Assembly: GCA_963825765.1 (NCBI GenBank)
Contig: CAWGUU010000002.1
Span: 59,496 to 123,495 of the forward strand
DNA from: CAWGUU01 sp963825765
GTDB taxonomy: Bacteria > Actinomycetota > Acidimicrobiia > Acidimicrobiales > AC-14
DNA: 64,000 bases
Direction of reading: 5' to 3'
Made by a program: the position numbers and the translations under genes. This document shows, in pieces, positions 24,858-32,835 of this stretch. Under the pieces are notes generated by a model. That model worked only from the letters and a program-made list of their open reading frames with translations, did no database searches and was not told the origin of the DNA. Positions within the stretch are counted from its first letter, which is position 1. Each line of letters starts with the position of its first letter.

Positions 24858-26083
24858 GCCGGGGAGCGTACGGCCTTCCCCTCTCCCGGCGCGTCGTCAA
24901 CCGCCCCCTCTGTCCCACCGCCGAGCAGGCTGAGGGCGACGAGAGGGAAGATCAGCACCGACAGCAGGCCGGCCGAGATCAGGGCGGCGGCCGTCACCGG
25001 GGTGATGGCGCCCAGCGTCACGCCGATGTCGGCGGCGGTGACCAGCAGCGGGAGGGTGGTGGCCTGCAGCAGCCCCGCGGCCGCAGCCGACTTCGGGCCG
25101 ACGGTCGAGCGGTACAGCAGCGCCGGGGCGCCGCGCACGATCAGGATGGCGAGGAGGAAGAGCGGCACCCGGAGGAACGCCGACGGGCTCTCCAGCAGGG
25201 CCTCGAGGTCGAAGCGAAGGCCGCTCGTGACGAAGAACACAGGGATCACGAACCCGTAGCCGACGGCTTCCAGCTTCAGGCGGAAGTTGGGGTGGGTGGC
25301 CGTGTCCTTGTCGAGGGCGTTGAGCAGGGCGCCGGCGATGAAGGCGCCCAGGATCGTCTCCAGACCCACCTGCTCGGCCAGGGCCACGAAGCCCACCATC
25401 AGCAGCACGGCGATGCGCACCCTGATCTCGGCGGTGGTGTCCTGGAGGCGGACGAGGGTCTCGCTGAGCCGGGAGCTCCGCCCGGCGCGGAACAGGGTCA
25501 GGCCGACGGCGACGATCACGGCCACGAACAGGCCGACGGCGAAGAGCTTGCTGCCGAGGCCGCCTTCGGACTCCGAGAACAGGAGGGAAAGCAGGACGAT
25601 GGCGGTGAAGTCGGCGATGGTGGCGCTGGCGATCGTGAGCCGGCCCAGGGGTTCGTCGACCTGCCCGGCGTCCTTGAGGACGGGGATGACCAAGCCGAGC
25701 GAGGTCCCCGACAGGGCCACCGCCAGCAGGAGGGGATTCTTGACCCAGTCGATGGCGCCGAAGCCGAGGCCAACCGCCACCGCCAGCACGACTGTCACGA
25801 CGAAGCCCAGACCCGCCAGCTTGGCCACGTTCCCCCGGAGCTGGGCCAGGTCGATCTCCAGCCCGGCGAGGAACAGGAGGAAGGCCAGTCCCATGAGGGC
25901 GAGGATCTGGATGGGCAGGTCGACCGTCACCCACCCGAGCACCGACGGCCCGACCACGATCCCGGCCACGATCTCGAGCACCACCGCCGGTATCCGGATG
26001 CGCGGCACCAGTCCTACGAAGAGCGGCGCGGTCACGGCGATCGCGGCCACGATGAGCAGTCCACCGAACGAGACGTCGGGCAT
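24824..26083 (-). CDS. Kef-type cation:proton antiporter (CPA2)
   Basis: A 419-residue integral membrane protein with about twelve hydrophobic segments and the Na+/H+ exchanger-domain features LVPRIRIPAVVLEIVAGIVVGP, FLLFLAGLEIDL and LSGTSLGLVIPVL. There is no C-terminal RCK/TrkA domain, so it is a short form. It would exchange K+ or Na+ for H+ across the membrane. It overlaps the sigma-factor gene downstream and follows the VOC gene by 30 bp, suggesting one transcript. Confidence 0.88.
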   Translation of the reverse strand: MPDVSFGGLLIVAAIAVTAPLFVGLVPRIRIPAVVLEIVAGIVVGPSVLGWVTVDLPIQILALMGLAFLLFLAGLEIDLAQLRGNVAKLAGLGFVVTVVLAVAVGLGFGAIDWVKNPLLLAVALSGTSLGLVIPVLKDAGQVDEPLGRLTIASATIADFTAIVLLSLLFSESEGGLGSKLFAVGLFVAVIVAVGLTLFRAGRSSRLSETLVRLQDTTAEIRVRIAVLLMVGFVALAEQVGLETILGAFIAGALLNALDKDTATHPNFRLKLEAVGYGFVIPVFFVTSGLRFDLEALLESPSAFLRVPLFLLAILIVRGAPALLYRSTVGPKSAAAAGLLQATTLPLLVTAADIGVTLGAITPVTAAALISAGLLSVLIFPLVALSLLGGGTEGAVDDAPGEGKAVRSPAWSTMPRWWRG

Positions 26084-26113
26084 GTTGCTCAGTCCTGCGT
26101 CAGCTCGATTCCG

Positions 26114-26515
26114 TTACGGGTCCTCGATGCGCCCGGAGAAGTGCTCGTCGACTCCCGGCCGCACCAGCTGGTAGACGGCGTAGCGCTGGCCGCCCTCCAG
26201 CCGGAAGCTGGCGCACGGGCCGTGGGGAATCTCCAGCTCCCTGATGTCGGCGACCCCACCACTGCGCAGCTGGTCGACGGCGGCCCGGTAGTCCTCGACC
26301 CGGTAGACGAGGATCGGCTGTTCGCCGTGGAGGTGGCCACTCAGCAGGATGGCGGGACCGGCTTCGGAGACGCGCAGGCAGGCCACCACCGTGCCCATCC
26401 CCCGCACCTTCCACTCCAGCCGGGCGCCGAGGACGTCCACATAGGCGGACGCGGCGGCGTCGACGTCGGCGGTGGGCACGTACACGAAGTCCAGCGACAG
26501 GAACACGGCCCCCAT
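26114..26515 (-). CDS. VOC (glyoxalase/dioxygenase superfamily) protein
   Basis: A 133-residue protein with two beta-alpha-beta-beta-beta units: SLDFVYVPTADVDAAASAYVDVLG, and later ILVYRVEDYRAAVDQLRSGG. It matches small VOC domains, a class including glyoxalase I and fosfomycin-type resistance enzymes. Candidate metal ligands are few, so it may be a binding protein. It appears to be first in a minus-strand run with the antiporter and sigma/anti-sigma genes and diverges from msrB. Confidence 0.78.
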   Translation of the reverse strand: MGAVFLSLDFVYVPTADVDAAASAYVDVLGARLEWKVRGMGTVVACLRVSEAGPAILLSGHLHGEQPILVYRVEDYRAAVDQLRSGGVADIRELEIPHGPCASFRLEGGQRYAVYQLVRPGVDEHFSGRIEDP

Positions 26516-26559
26516 GGTGCCCGTTGAAACGGATCCCGAGACTGAGAGACTGGACTGGC

Positions 26560-27006
26560 ATGAAGAAGCGAGACACAGCGCAGCGGGACCCGGCCGTCAC
26601 CAAGCCCGACGACGAGTGGCGGCGAGAGCTGACCCCCGAGCAGTACCGCGTGCTGCGCAAGGCCGGTACCGAGCCGGCGTTCACCGGCGAGTACTGGGAC
26701 TGCCACGACGACGGCATGTACCGCTGCGCCGGGTGCGGCGCCCCGCTGTTCTCGTCCGACACCAAGTTCGAGTCGGGGACGGGATGGCCCAGCTTCACCG
26801 AGCCCGCCGTCGCCGAGGCGGTCGAGCTCCACCGCGACGTCAGCCACATGATGGTCCGCACCGAGGTCCGGTGCCGGGCCTGCGGCGGCCACCTGGGGCA
26901 CGTCTTCAACGACGGTCCCGGGCCCGGCGGCCAGCGCTACTGCATCAACTCCTGCTCCCTGGCGTTCGACCCGCAAGAGAGCAGGTCAGGCGACCCGTCT
27001 GCCTAG
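26560..27006 (+). CDS. msrB: Peptide methionine-(R)-S-oxide reductase MsrB
   Basis: A SelR domain of 148 residues. Zn-binding CxxC pairs are C56/C59 and C105/C108. SGTGWPSF is the substrate pocket and HLGHVFNDGP the His-containing core. The catalytic Cys is C128 in RYCINSCSLAF, with an extra C132 in the loop. It would reduce methionine-R-sulfoxide in proteins. I start at ATG 26560; the track-like in-frame start at 26524 adds 12 residues. Confidence 0.94.
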   Translation: MKKRDTAQRDPAVTKPDDEWRRELTPEQYRVLRKAGTEPAFTGEYWDCHDDGMYRCAGCGAPLFSSDTKFESGTGWPSFTEPAVAEAVELHRDVSHMMVRTEVRCRACGGHLGHVFNDGPGPGGQRYCINSCSLAFDPQESRSGDPSA

Positions 27007-27027
27007 TTTGGCCGTCTGCCTAGTTTC
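26996..27027 (+). repeat. 18-bp tandem duplication at msrB end
   Basis: CGTCTGCCTAGTTT occurs at 26996 and again at 27014, an 18-bp step. The first copy holds the msrB stop codon, so the duplication is just after it and does not change the protein. Probably replication slippage. Confidence 0.6.
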
Positions 27028-27038
27028 GATCGTCGATT

Positions 27039-27077
27039 GCGCCCCAAAATCGGCGGGGATCGCAAGAACTGGGGCGC
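27039..27077. terminator. Inverted repeat between msrB and DUF2510 gene
   Basis: GCGCCCCA (27039-27046) and TGGGGCGC (27070-27077) form a perfect 8-bp stem with a 23-nt loop between two convergent genes. A weak bidirectional terminator is the simplest reading. Confidence 0.4.
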
Positions 27078-27098
27078 GACGGGCGATCCGAACCCGCG

Positions 27099-28388
27099 CT
27101 AAGAACCGACCACCGAGGCCGGCAGCGCGGCCATCCGCTTGGCGAACACCTCGACGATCCCGGGGATGCCAGTCTGGCCGGCGACGGCGGGCGGCGCCTC
27201 GGGCTTGGGAAAGTACACGCCCATCAGGGCCCGGCCCCGCTGCAGGTAGACGGCGACGTAGCGGGACGTCTGGCCCGCCTCGTCGACGGTGGTGAAGTCG
27301 AAGGCCTTGCGGTTCACGGACGGTGTCTGCGGCCAGTCCCCGTCGGGGCGGGGGTTGAACTTGGTGGTGACGGCGGGTTCGCCCACCGGGCTGCGCACGG
27401 GCGTGGCCGGGCACGCGGCGACGACGGAATCGAGCTCGGACATGGCTTGCTCGGCGGCCTCGGTGTCTCGGTAGAGCACGGCCTCCGTGCTCAGGGCACC
27501 CTCCCCCTGCTGATCGATCACCACGTCCTGCAGCCGGGCGGTGCGCCGCGACTCGCTCGGGAACGTGCCGTTGCAGAGGTCGAGCGTCGGCTGGGAGAGT
27601 CCGTCGCCGCCGAGCAGCAGGGCCACGGTGTGGGACGTGGCCACGTCGTCCGGCTTGACGATGAGCGACGACAGCGCCGAACGGGACGGGTCGGTGGACG
27701 TCGACGGTGACCGGGGCCGGCCGTCGCTCGTGCCGGGGACGCCCTCGGCCGACCCGGCATCGTCCGACGACTTGGCCCGGTCGTACAGGAACCTGACGCC
27801 CAACAGGCCGACCACCAGGCCGAGCACGACGATGGCGACCAGCCCGAACACCATCGCGGTCCTCGCCCTGCCCGGCGCCGACCCGGGCATCGGGGTCGGC
27901 CCGGTGGGCGGAGGGCTCGGGGGGCCCGGGCGGGGTGGGCCGGGCGGCTGGGTCCCCGCCGGCTGCGGCGGCGCCGGCGGCCAGACCGGAGGCTGTGGCG
28001 AGGGTGGCGGGGACGCCGGCGGCCACACCGGGGACGGTGGTGCAGCAGGCGGAGGGGCCGGTGGCGGCACGGGCGGTGGCGACGACTCTTGTGGCCGTGG
28101 CGACGACGACGGTGGCGGCGAAGCAGGTGGCGCCGAGGCCGGTGGCGGCGACGCCGACGAAGTCGGTGGGTGCGAGGACGATGGGGGCACCGGTGACGGC
28201 GACTCCGGCGGGGGCGGCGAGGACTCCGCGTCGCTCGTCGCGAACGTCCACGACTCACCCGTCCACCAGCGCCGGCGGGTGGCGGACCATGGATCCGGGT
28301 ACCAGCCGGCAACTCCCGGCGCCGCCCCCGCCGGGGGACCCGGGGGGACCTCTCTGCCGTCAGTGTCGTCGTCCACGGCCCCCAGCAT
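27099..28388 (-). CDS. DUF2510 membrane protein with proline-rich linker and extracellular domain
   Basis: The N-terminal cytoplasmic DUF2510 motif is GWYPDPWSATRRRWWTGESW. A very Pro/Ser-rich linker of ~110 residues follows, then one transmembrane helix (FGLVAIVVLGLVVGLLGVRFLY), then an extracellular ~220-residue domain with conserved Cys residues (LCNGTF, AACPATP). This resembles actinobacterial surface proteins and PknH-like sensor domains, but no kinase is present. I start at ATG 28388 because DUF2510 begins soon after; in-frame codons upstream look non-coding. Ligand and role unknown. Confidence 0.75.
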   Translation of the reverse strand: MLGAVDDDTDGREVPPGPPAGAAPGVAGWYPDPWSATRRRWWTGESWTFATSDAESSPPPPESPSPVPPSSSHPPTSSASPPPASAPPASPPPSSSPRPQESSPPPVPPPAPPPAAPPSPVWPPASPPPSPQPPVWPPAPPQPAGTQPPGPPRPGPPSPPPTGPTPMPGSAPGRARTAMVFGLVAIVVLGLVVGLLGVRFLYDRAKSSDDAGSAEGVPGTSDGRPRSPSTSTDPSRSALSSLIVKPDDVATSHTVALLLGGDGLSQPTLDLCNGTFPSESRRTARLQDVVIDQQGEGALSTEAVLYRDTEAAEQAMSELDSVVAACPATPVRSPVGEPAVTTKFNPRPDGDWPQTPSVNRKAFDFTTVDEAGQTSRYVAVYLQRGRALMGVYFPKPEAPPAVAGQTGIPGIVEVFAKRMAALPASVVGS

Positions 28389-28417
28389 TGTCGCGACGCG
28401 GGGGGAGCCGGTGTCGC

Positions 28418-29164
28418 CTATGCGGAGAAGTCCGGAATGGCGCCCCGGGCGTCGACCGCCCGCCCCTTCGGCTCCTCCCATTCCTCCTGGCGGCCGAGGG
28501 CAGTCTCGTCCAGCAGGTAGTACGACCCGCCCATCGTCTCCAGGCCCCGGGCGTACACCGAATACGTGTGGTAGATCGTGTCGCCGTCACGCAGGAAGCT
28601 ACTGCGGCCGGGCCCTTCGATCGGCTGGTCGCCCTCGACGTAGCCCGCCGACCCCGCCGCAGCGTGCTCCTCGGGGGTCCTGAAGTTGTATTGGATCGGC
28701 GTGACCGACTCGTCCAGGGTGACGTGGAAGTCGTAGTTGAAGTCGCTCCCGTACGACGAGTACCAGGGGAACGTCCAGCCCTTCTTGGCCTTGTACCGTT
28801 CGATCTTCTCGATCGGCGCGCGAGATACGTACACGAAGGTGGTGTCCCGGGTGTGGACGTGCTCCAGGAGCCCCTCGGACATCTCGTCGGCCCCCGCCGA
28901 GCAGCTCGCACAACCGTCCTCCCAGCTCGGGTCGAACATGAAATGGCCGACGATGAGCTGCCGGCGGCCGTCGAACAGGTCCGCCAGGGTGGCCGGGCCG
29001 TCCGGTCCCTCGAAGGTGTACTCCTTCTCGACCTTCACCATCGGCAGGCGGCGGCGCTCGGCGCTGAGCACGTCCCGCGTCCGGGTCAGCTCCTTCTCCT
29101 TCACCAGCAGCTCCTTGCGGGCGGCCAGCCATTCCTCGGGCGACACGACCTCGGGCAGGCTCAT
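28418..29164 (-). CDS. DUF899 thioredoxin-fold protein
   Basis: A 248-residue DUF899/YciE-type protein: LPMVKVEKEYTFEGPDG, then GHFMFDPSWEDGCASCSAGAD with a CxxC motif. DUF899 proteins have a thioredoxin fold and are described as possible peroxiredoxin-like or DUF-type redox proteins. The GCASC motif suggests redox chemistry here. It starts at ATG 29164 and runs on the same strand as the DUF2510 gene, 29 bp upstream of it. Confidence 0.85.
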   Translation of the reverse strand: MSLPEVVSPEEWLAARKELLVKEKELTRTRDVLSAERRRLPMVKVEKEYTFEGPDGPATLADLFDGRRQLIVGHFMFDPSWEDGCASCSAGADEMSEGLLEHVHTRDTTFVYVSRAPIEKIERYKAKKGWTFPWYSSYGSDFNYDFHVTLDESVTPIQYNFRTPEEHAAAGSAGYVEGDQPIEGPGRSSFLRDGDTIYHTYSVYARGLETMGGSYYLLDETALGRQEEWEEPKGRAVDARGAIPDFSA

Positions 29165-29215
29165 CGTCCTCTCCCTTTCATCTGACGGCTCTCCTCTCCA
29201 TGTGACTCCTCGTGG

Positions 29216-29475
29216 TCATACCCGCCGCTGCGCCAGCCGCCAGGCCAGGACCGGGATCACGATGGCGGCGGCCACGACGTGAGTCAGCTCGGGACACCGA
29301 TGGCCTTGGCCAGAACGGCGACGGCAGTCGTGGCGACGGCCGCGGCGACGGCGGCCAGGGCGCCGACCCGCCACACGGGTGTCGTCGCGAGCCTGGACCG
29401 GGCGCGGCTTCGAGTCGGCGTCGCAACAGTTGTGGGCGTGGTCGGCGTCGGGGTCGGGGTCAGGGTGATGGTCAT
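29216..29475 (-). pseudogene. DUF6069 membrane protein with internal deletion
   Basis: From ATG 29475 the product has a Thr/Pro-rich head, then TPVWRVGALAAVAAAVATTA and stops soon after AIGVPS at 29284. In another frame the sequence continues directly as ELTHVVAAAIVIPVLAWRLA. These two pieces match the start and end of DUF6069-type four-helix membrane proteins as I recall them, and the middle ~60-70 residues are missing. I read it as a deleted, frame-broken gene. Confidence 0.55.
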
Positions 29476-29651
29476 GACATGCCTCCTCGGCGAGCTGGAC
29501 GAGGTCTCTGGCCAATGAGACTCGGGCTCGGCGCCGAACTCATCGGCGCAGGCGCCCGGTAGCCTCGAAGAGCAATGAGAATGCGCCACCAAAGACGGCG
29601 CGCAGCCGCGTCGTCACTGAATGCCGGACCGGCGCGGGTTAGCGTCTGACG

Positions 29652-30317
29652 ATGTCCACGCCGAGCGGCCGCGGCGACCGGCCGTTGCGCGTCGCCGGAC
29701 TGGCGTCGCATCGCGGCACCAACCTCCGCCACATCGACGCCGCGTGCAAGACGGAGGGCGTCAGGGCGGAACTGGCCCTCCTCATCAGCAACAACAGCGG
29801 GTCCGCCATCATCGAGTACGCCCGCATGAACGACATCCCGTGGCGTCACTTCAGCACCCTGACCCACACCGACCCCGACCAGCTCGACCAGGCAATCCTT
29901 GACGCGCTCGTCGAGCACGACGTCGATGTCGTCTTCCTCTCGGGGTACATGAAGCGGCTCGGCCCGAAAACCGTCAACCGGTTCCGGGACCACATCCTGA
30001 ACATCCACCCCTCGCTCCTCCCTCGCCACGGCGGGCAGGGCATGTACGGGGACAGGGTCTACGAAGCGGTGCTCGCAGCGCACGAGGACCAGACCGGCGC
30101 CACGGTCCACCTGGTCGACGAGGAGTACGACCACGGCCGGGTCGTCATGCAGAGCGTCGTACCCGTCAAGAGCGAGGATGACGTCGAACGCCTGAGGAAC
30201 AGGGTGCGCGAGGCCGAACGACACCTCTGCCTCCGGGTGATCGCCGAGCTCGCCAGCGGTCGGCTCGACCTCGATTCGCTGAAGTCGCCCGGCACGCTCG
30301 TCGGGACGGGCCCGTAG
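29652..30317 (+). CDS. Formyltransferase of the PurN family
   Basis: A 221-residue formyltransferase fold: LRVAGLASHRGTNLRHID (substrate loop), SNNSGSAIIEYA, LSGYMKRLGPKTVNRF, the catalytic Asn-His in LNIHPSLLPRHGG and the catalytic Asp in LVDEEYDHGRVV. This is the PurN (glycinamide ribonucleotide transformylase) signature, but no purH or other purine gene is near, so a specialised formyltransferase is possible. The start is ATG 29652. Confidence 0.85.
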   Translation: MSTPSGRGDRPLRVAGLASHRGTNLRHIDAACKTEGVRAELALLISNNSGSAIIEYARMNDIPWRHFSTLTHTDPDQLDQAILDALVEHDVDVVFLSGYMKRLGPKTVNRFRDHILNIHPSLLPRHGGQGMYGDRVYEAVLAAHEDQTGATVHLVDEEYDHGRVVMQSVVPVKSEDDVERLRNRVREAERHLCLRVIAELASGRLDLDSLKSPGTLVGTGP

Positions 30318-30365
30318 GAAACCCGGAGGCCGGCCCCGTCGCGTCGAGACCTCGATCGACCCCTC

Positions 30366-31124
30366 CTACTTGACCGCCAGCCCGCCATAAAAGGCTGCCG
30401 ACGGCTCGACCGAGTCCTCCTTGCCGCCCCACCGCGCGACCGGAACGATGCCATCCGACGACGGTCGCCACCGGCCGAGCAGCGCCGGGAAGGAGGACGG
30501 TTCGCGCATGTGAAAGGCCGGACCCATCATCGCCAGCGCCTCCGGGTAGTTCGCCAGCAGGTCGGTGTCGAAGTCGAAAGCGAGGTAGCTCCCGGGCCCC
30601 ACCGCGTCGTACAGGTCGTCGAAGGTCCGTACGAGTCGTTCATCGTCGAGAAACGCGGCCAACCCGAGGAACACCAGACCGATCGGATCACGGCCCCATC
30701 CGGGTAGCGCACAAGCCAGAACCTCCTGGTCGATCGTGCCGATGTCCGTGGCGTCACCGTACGTATAGACGGCCCGGGTGGAGCCGGCGAGGATCCGTTG
30801 CCCGAGCGCGATGTTGGCTGGATCGATGTCGGTGTAGACCACGCGGGCCTCCGGGGCAACCTCGTGGACGTTCCCTTGGGTGGGAACGCCCGCTCCGAAC
30901 ACGAGGTAGTCGACGATGCCAAGGCCCTGTAGGTGATCGACGACACGCCGGAGGAACTCCCGCAACGTGCGGAACTCGTGCGCGCACGGACCGAAGGCGG
31001 CTTCGAAGGCGTGGGCCGCGGCGACGTCGACCGGGTAATGGTGCTCGCCGCCGAGCCAGTAGTCGATCATCCGGGCGGTGCTGGGCATGTCGGCTGGTTC
31101 GAGGCCAGGTCCGCTCTCGGCCAT
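30366..31124 (-). CDS. SAM-dependent methyltransferase DUF574/Methyltransf_19
   Basis: A 252-residue protein with the DUF574 hallmarks ARMIDYWLGGEHHYPVD and LVFGAGVPTQGNVHEVAPEARVVYTDIDP, then LGLAAFLDDE. These actinobacterial methyltransferase-like proteins are abundant and mostly of unknown substrate. I start at ATG 31124, which has a GGGAGTGG ribosome binding site and fits the family; ATG 31175 is a longer alternative. The FGGY kinase lies upstream on the same strand. Confidence 0.82.
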   Translation of the reverse strand: MAESGPGLEPADMPSTARMIDYWLGGEHHYPVDVAAAHAFEAAFGPCAHEFRTLREFLRRVVDHLQGLGIVDYLVFGAGVPTQGNVHEVAPEARVVYTDIDPANIALGQRILAGSTRAVYTYGDATDIGTIDQEVLACALPGWGRDPIGLVFLGLAAFLDDERLVRTFDDLYDAVGPGSYLAFDFDTDLLANYPEALAMMGPAFHMREPSSFPALLGRWRPSSDGIVPVARWGGKEDSVEPSAAFYGGLAVK

Positions 31125-31194
31125 GAGGTCCACTCCCGTCGTCGAGGTCGGGTTGAGTCCGGTCCACTCGATCATCCCCGATCGGAGTGACGTC

Positions 31195-32673
31195 CTACCT
31201 CTGGTCGGCCAGGCCCGTCCCGCGACCGAGGCGTGGTCCTTCCTCTGGACTCGAGGCCAGCCAGCCGCGCTCGGTGACGGCCGCGAGGAACCGCCCGTAG
31301 CTCTCCTCGAGCGCATCCCGCTCCCCGTCGGCCGGCTCGACCGGTCGGCCGGTGGCGACCATCGCCTGGGTCGCGGTCGCCAGGTCGGGATGGAGGGTGC
31401 CGGCGGCGGCCAGGATGCAGGCCCCGAGCGCGGTCGTGGCGCCGGGCGTCTCCACGACCGGTTCGCCGAGCACCGTGGCGCGGATGCGGTTCCACACCCG
31501 GCTCCCGCTGCCACCGCCGGAGACGGCGATAGGCGGGTCGACCACCGCCCCCAGATCGGCCAGCCGCTCGTAGCCGAGCCGCTCGACGAAGGCCACGCCT
31601 TCGAGCAGGGCCCGGTACCGGTCGACCTCGCCGGCGGCGTCGCCCAGCGAGAACGCCTCGGCGTCGGGGACGGCGAAGGGGAAGCGCTCGCCCCTGCCCA
31701 CGAGGGGGTACACGACCACGCCAGCCGGCCCGTTGCTCGCCGCCGCAGCGTCGAGCTCGGCCAGGTCCCGGCCACCGAACTCGGCTCGCAGCACCGCCGC
31801 CCCCACGTTCGACGCCCCTCCCGGCAGCCACCATCCGTCGGGATGGCGGTGGCTGTAGACGGCGCCCTCCGGGTCGGCCACGAGCTCCCGGCTGGCCCCC
31901 TTCAGCACCAGCGTCGACCCGAGCACCGACACGAACCGGCCCGGGACGTCGGCGCCCGCGGCGGCCTGGGCGGCGCAGGCGTCAGTGGTGCCGAGCCGGA
32001 CCTGGCAGCCGGCCGGCAGCCCGGTGGCCGCCGCCGCCTCGTCGCCGACGTGGCCGGCGGGCTCGGTCGGCCGGCGCACCTCGGGCAGCAGCCCGACCGG
32101 TATCCCGAGGGCGTCCATGGCCTCGCTCGCCCACTCGCCGTGCGCCGGGTCGTAGCCGCTCTTGAGGGCGTGGCCCCAGTCGGTCGCAACCGGCCGCCCC
32201 ACGAGGATGCCGACGATCACGTCGGAGGCATGGGCCAGCCGGTGGGTCGACGGGTGCTCCGCCAGCAGCCAGGCCCATTTGGGCAGGCCGAAGGTCGGCT
32301 GGACCCGCAGGCCCAGGCGGGCCCACCGGCGGGCGCCCGCCTCCTGCGCCACCTCCGCCTCGGCCACCGCCCGCTGGTCGGAGTACATCAGCGCCGGTGC
32401 GAGTGGCCGCCCCTCACGGTCGAGGGCGACGACGGTGCCCGACGTGGCGCACACGGTCACGGCCACGACCGAGCTGCGGATGTCGCCCAGCTCCCACAGG
32501 GCGGCGACCACCGCCGGCCACCACGCCGACGCATCCTGCTCCGACCAGCCCGGGCGCCGGCCGGTGGGCGCCGGCAGCTGGGCTCGGCCAGACGCCACGA
32601 TCCGCCCGTTCGCGTCCGCGGCGACGGCGCGGATCTCGGCCGTCGACATGTCGACCCCGACGACCAGCTCCAC
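31195..32673 (-). CDS. FGGY-family carbohydrate kinase
   Basis: A 492-residue FGGY kinase, with VGVDMSTAEIRAVA (phosphate 1), VTVCATSGTVVALD, GCQVRLGTTDACAAQAA, a GSTLVLKGASREL segment and the C-terminal GGGSGSRVWNRIRATVLGEPV typical of xylulokinase/gluconokinase/ribulokinase proteins. The sugar cannot be read from sequence. No transporter or dehydrogenase for a specific sugar is adjacent. Confidence 0.88.
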   Translation of the reverse strand: MELVVGVDMSTAEIRAVAADANGRIVASGRAQLPAPTGRRPGWSEQDASAWWPAVVAALWELGDIRSSVVAVTVCATSGTVVALDREGRPLAPALMYSDQRAVAEAEVAQEAGARRWARLGLRVQPTFGLPKWAWLLAEHPSTHRLAHASDVIVGILVGRPVATDWGHALKSGYDPAHGEWASEAMDALGIPVGLLPEVRRPTEPAGHVGDEAAAATGLPAGCQVRLGTTDACAAQAAAGADVPGRFVSVLGSTLVLKGASRELVADPEGAVYSHRHPDGWWLPGGASNVGAAVLRAEFGGRDLAELDAAAASNGPAGVVVYPLVGRGERFPFAVPDAEAFSLGDAAGEVDRYRALLEGVAFVERLGYERLADLGAVVDPPIAVSGGGSGSRVWNRIRATVLGEPVVETPGATTALGACILAAAGTLHPDLATATQAMVATGRPVEPADGERDALEESYGRFLAAVTERGWLASSPEEGPRLGRGTGLADQR

Positions 32674-32835
32674 CGCCGGAGCGTACGGCCGACGCGATGA
32701 GCCCCGGCAACGCGCTCCGCGCCGGCTGCGAGGTTTGGATCTCTCCTGGCGTCGTGATCCGGCAGAGAATCGCCGCGCTCACAGCGCTACGAGTGAAGCA
32801 AACGCCGGTGCCGCGCTGCGCGGCATCCGAGCCGG

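Noticed and set aside
22921..24918. 665-residue minus-strand ORF antisense to the ferritin-like and sigma genes
   Set aside because: It mixes shadow sequence of two genes and only a small part is real (the anti-sigma and sigma genes have their own frames).
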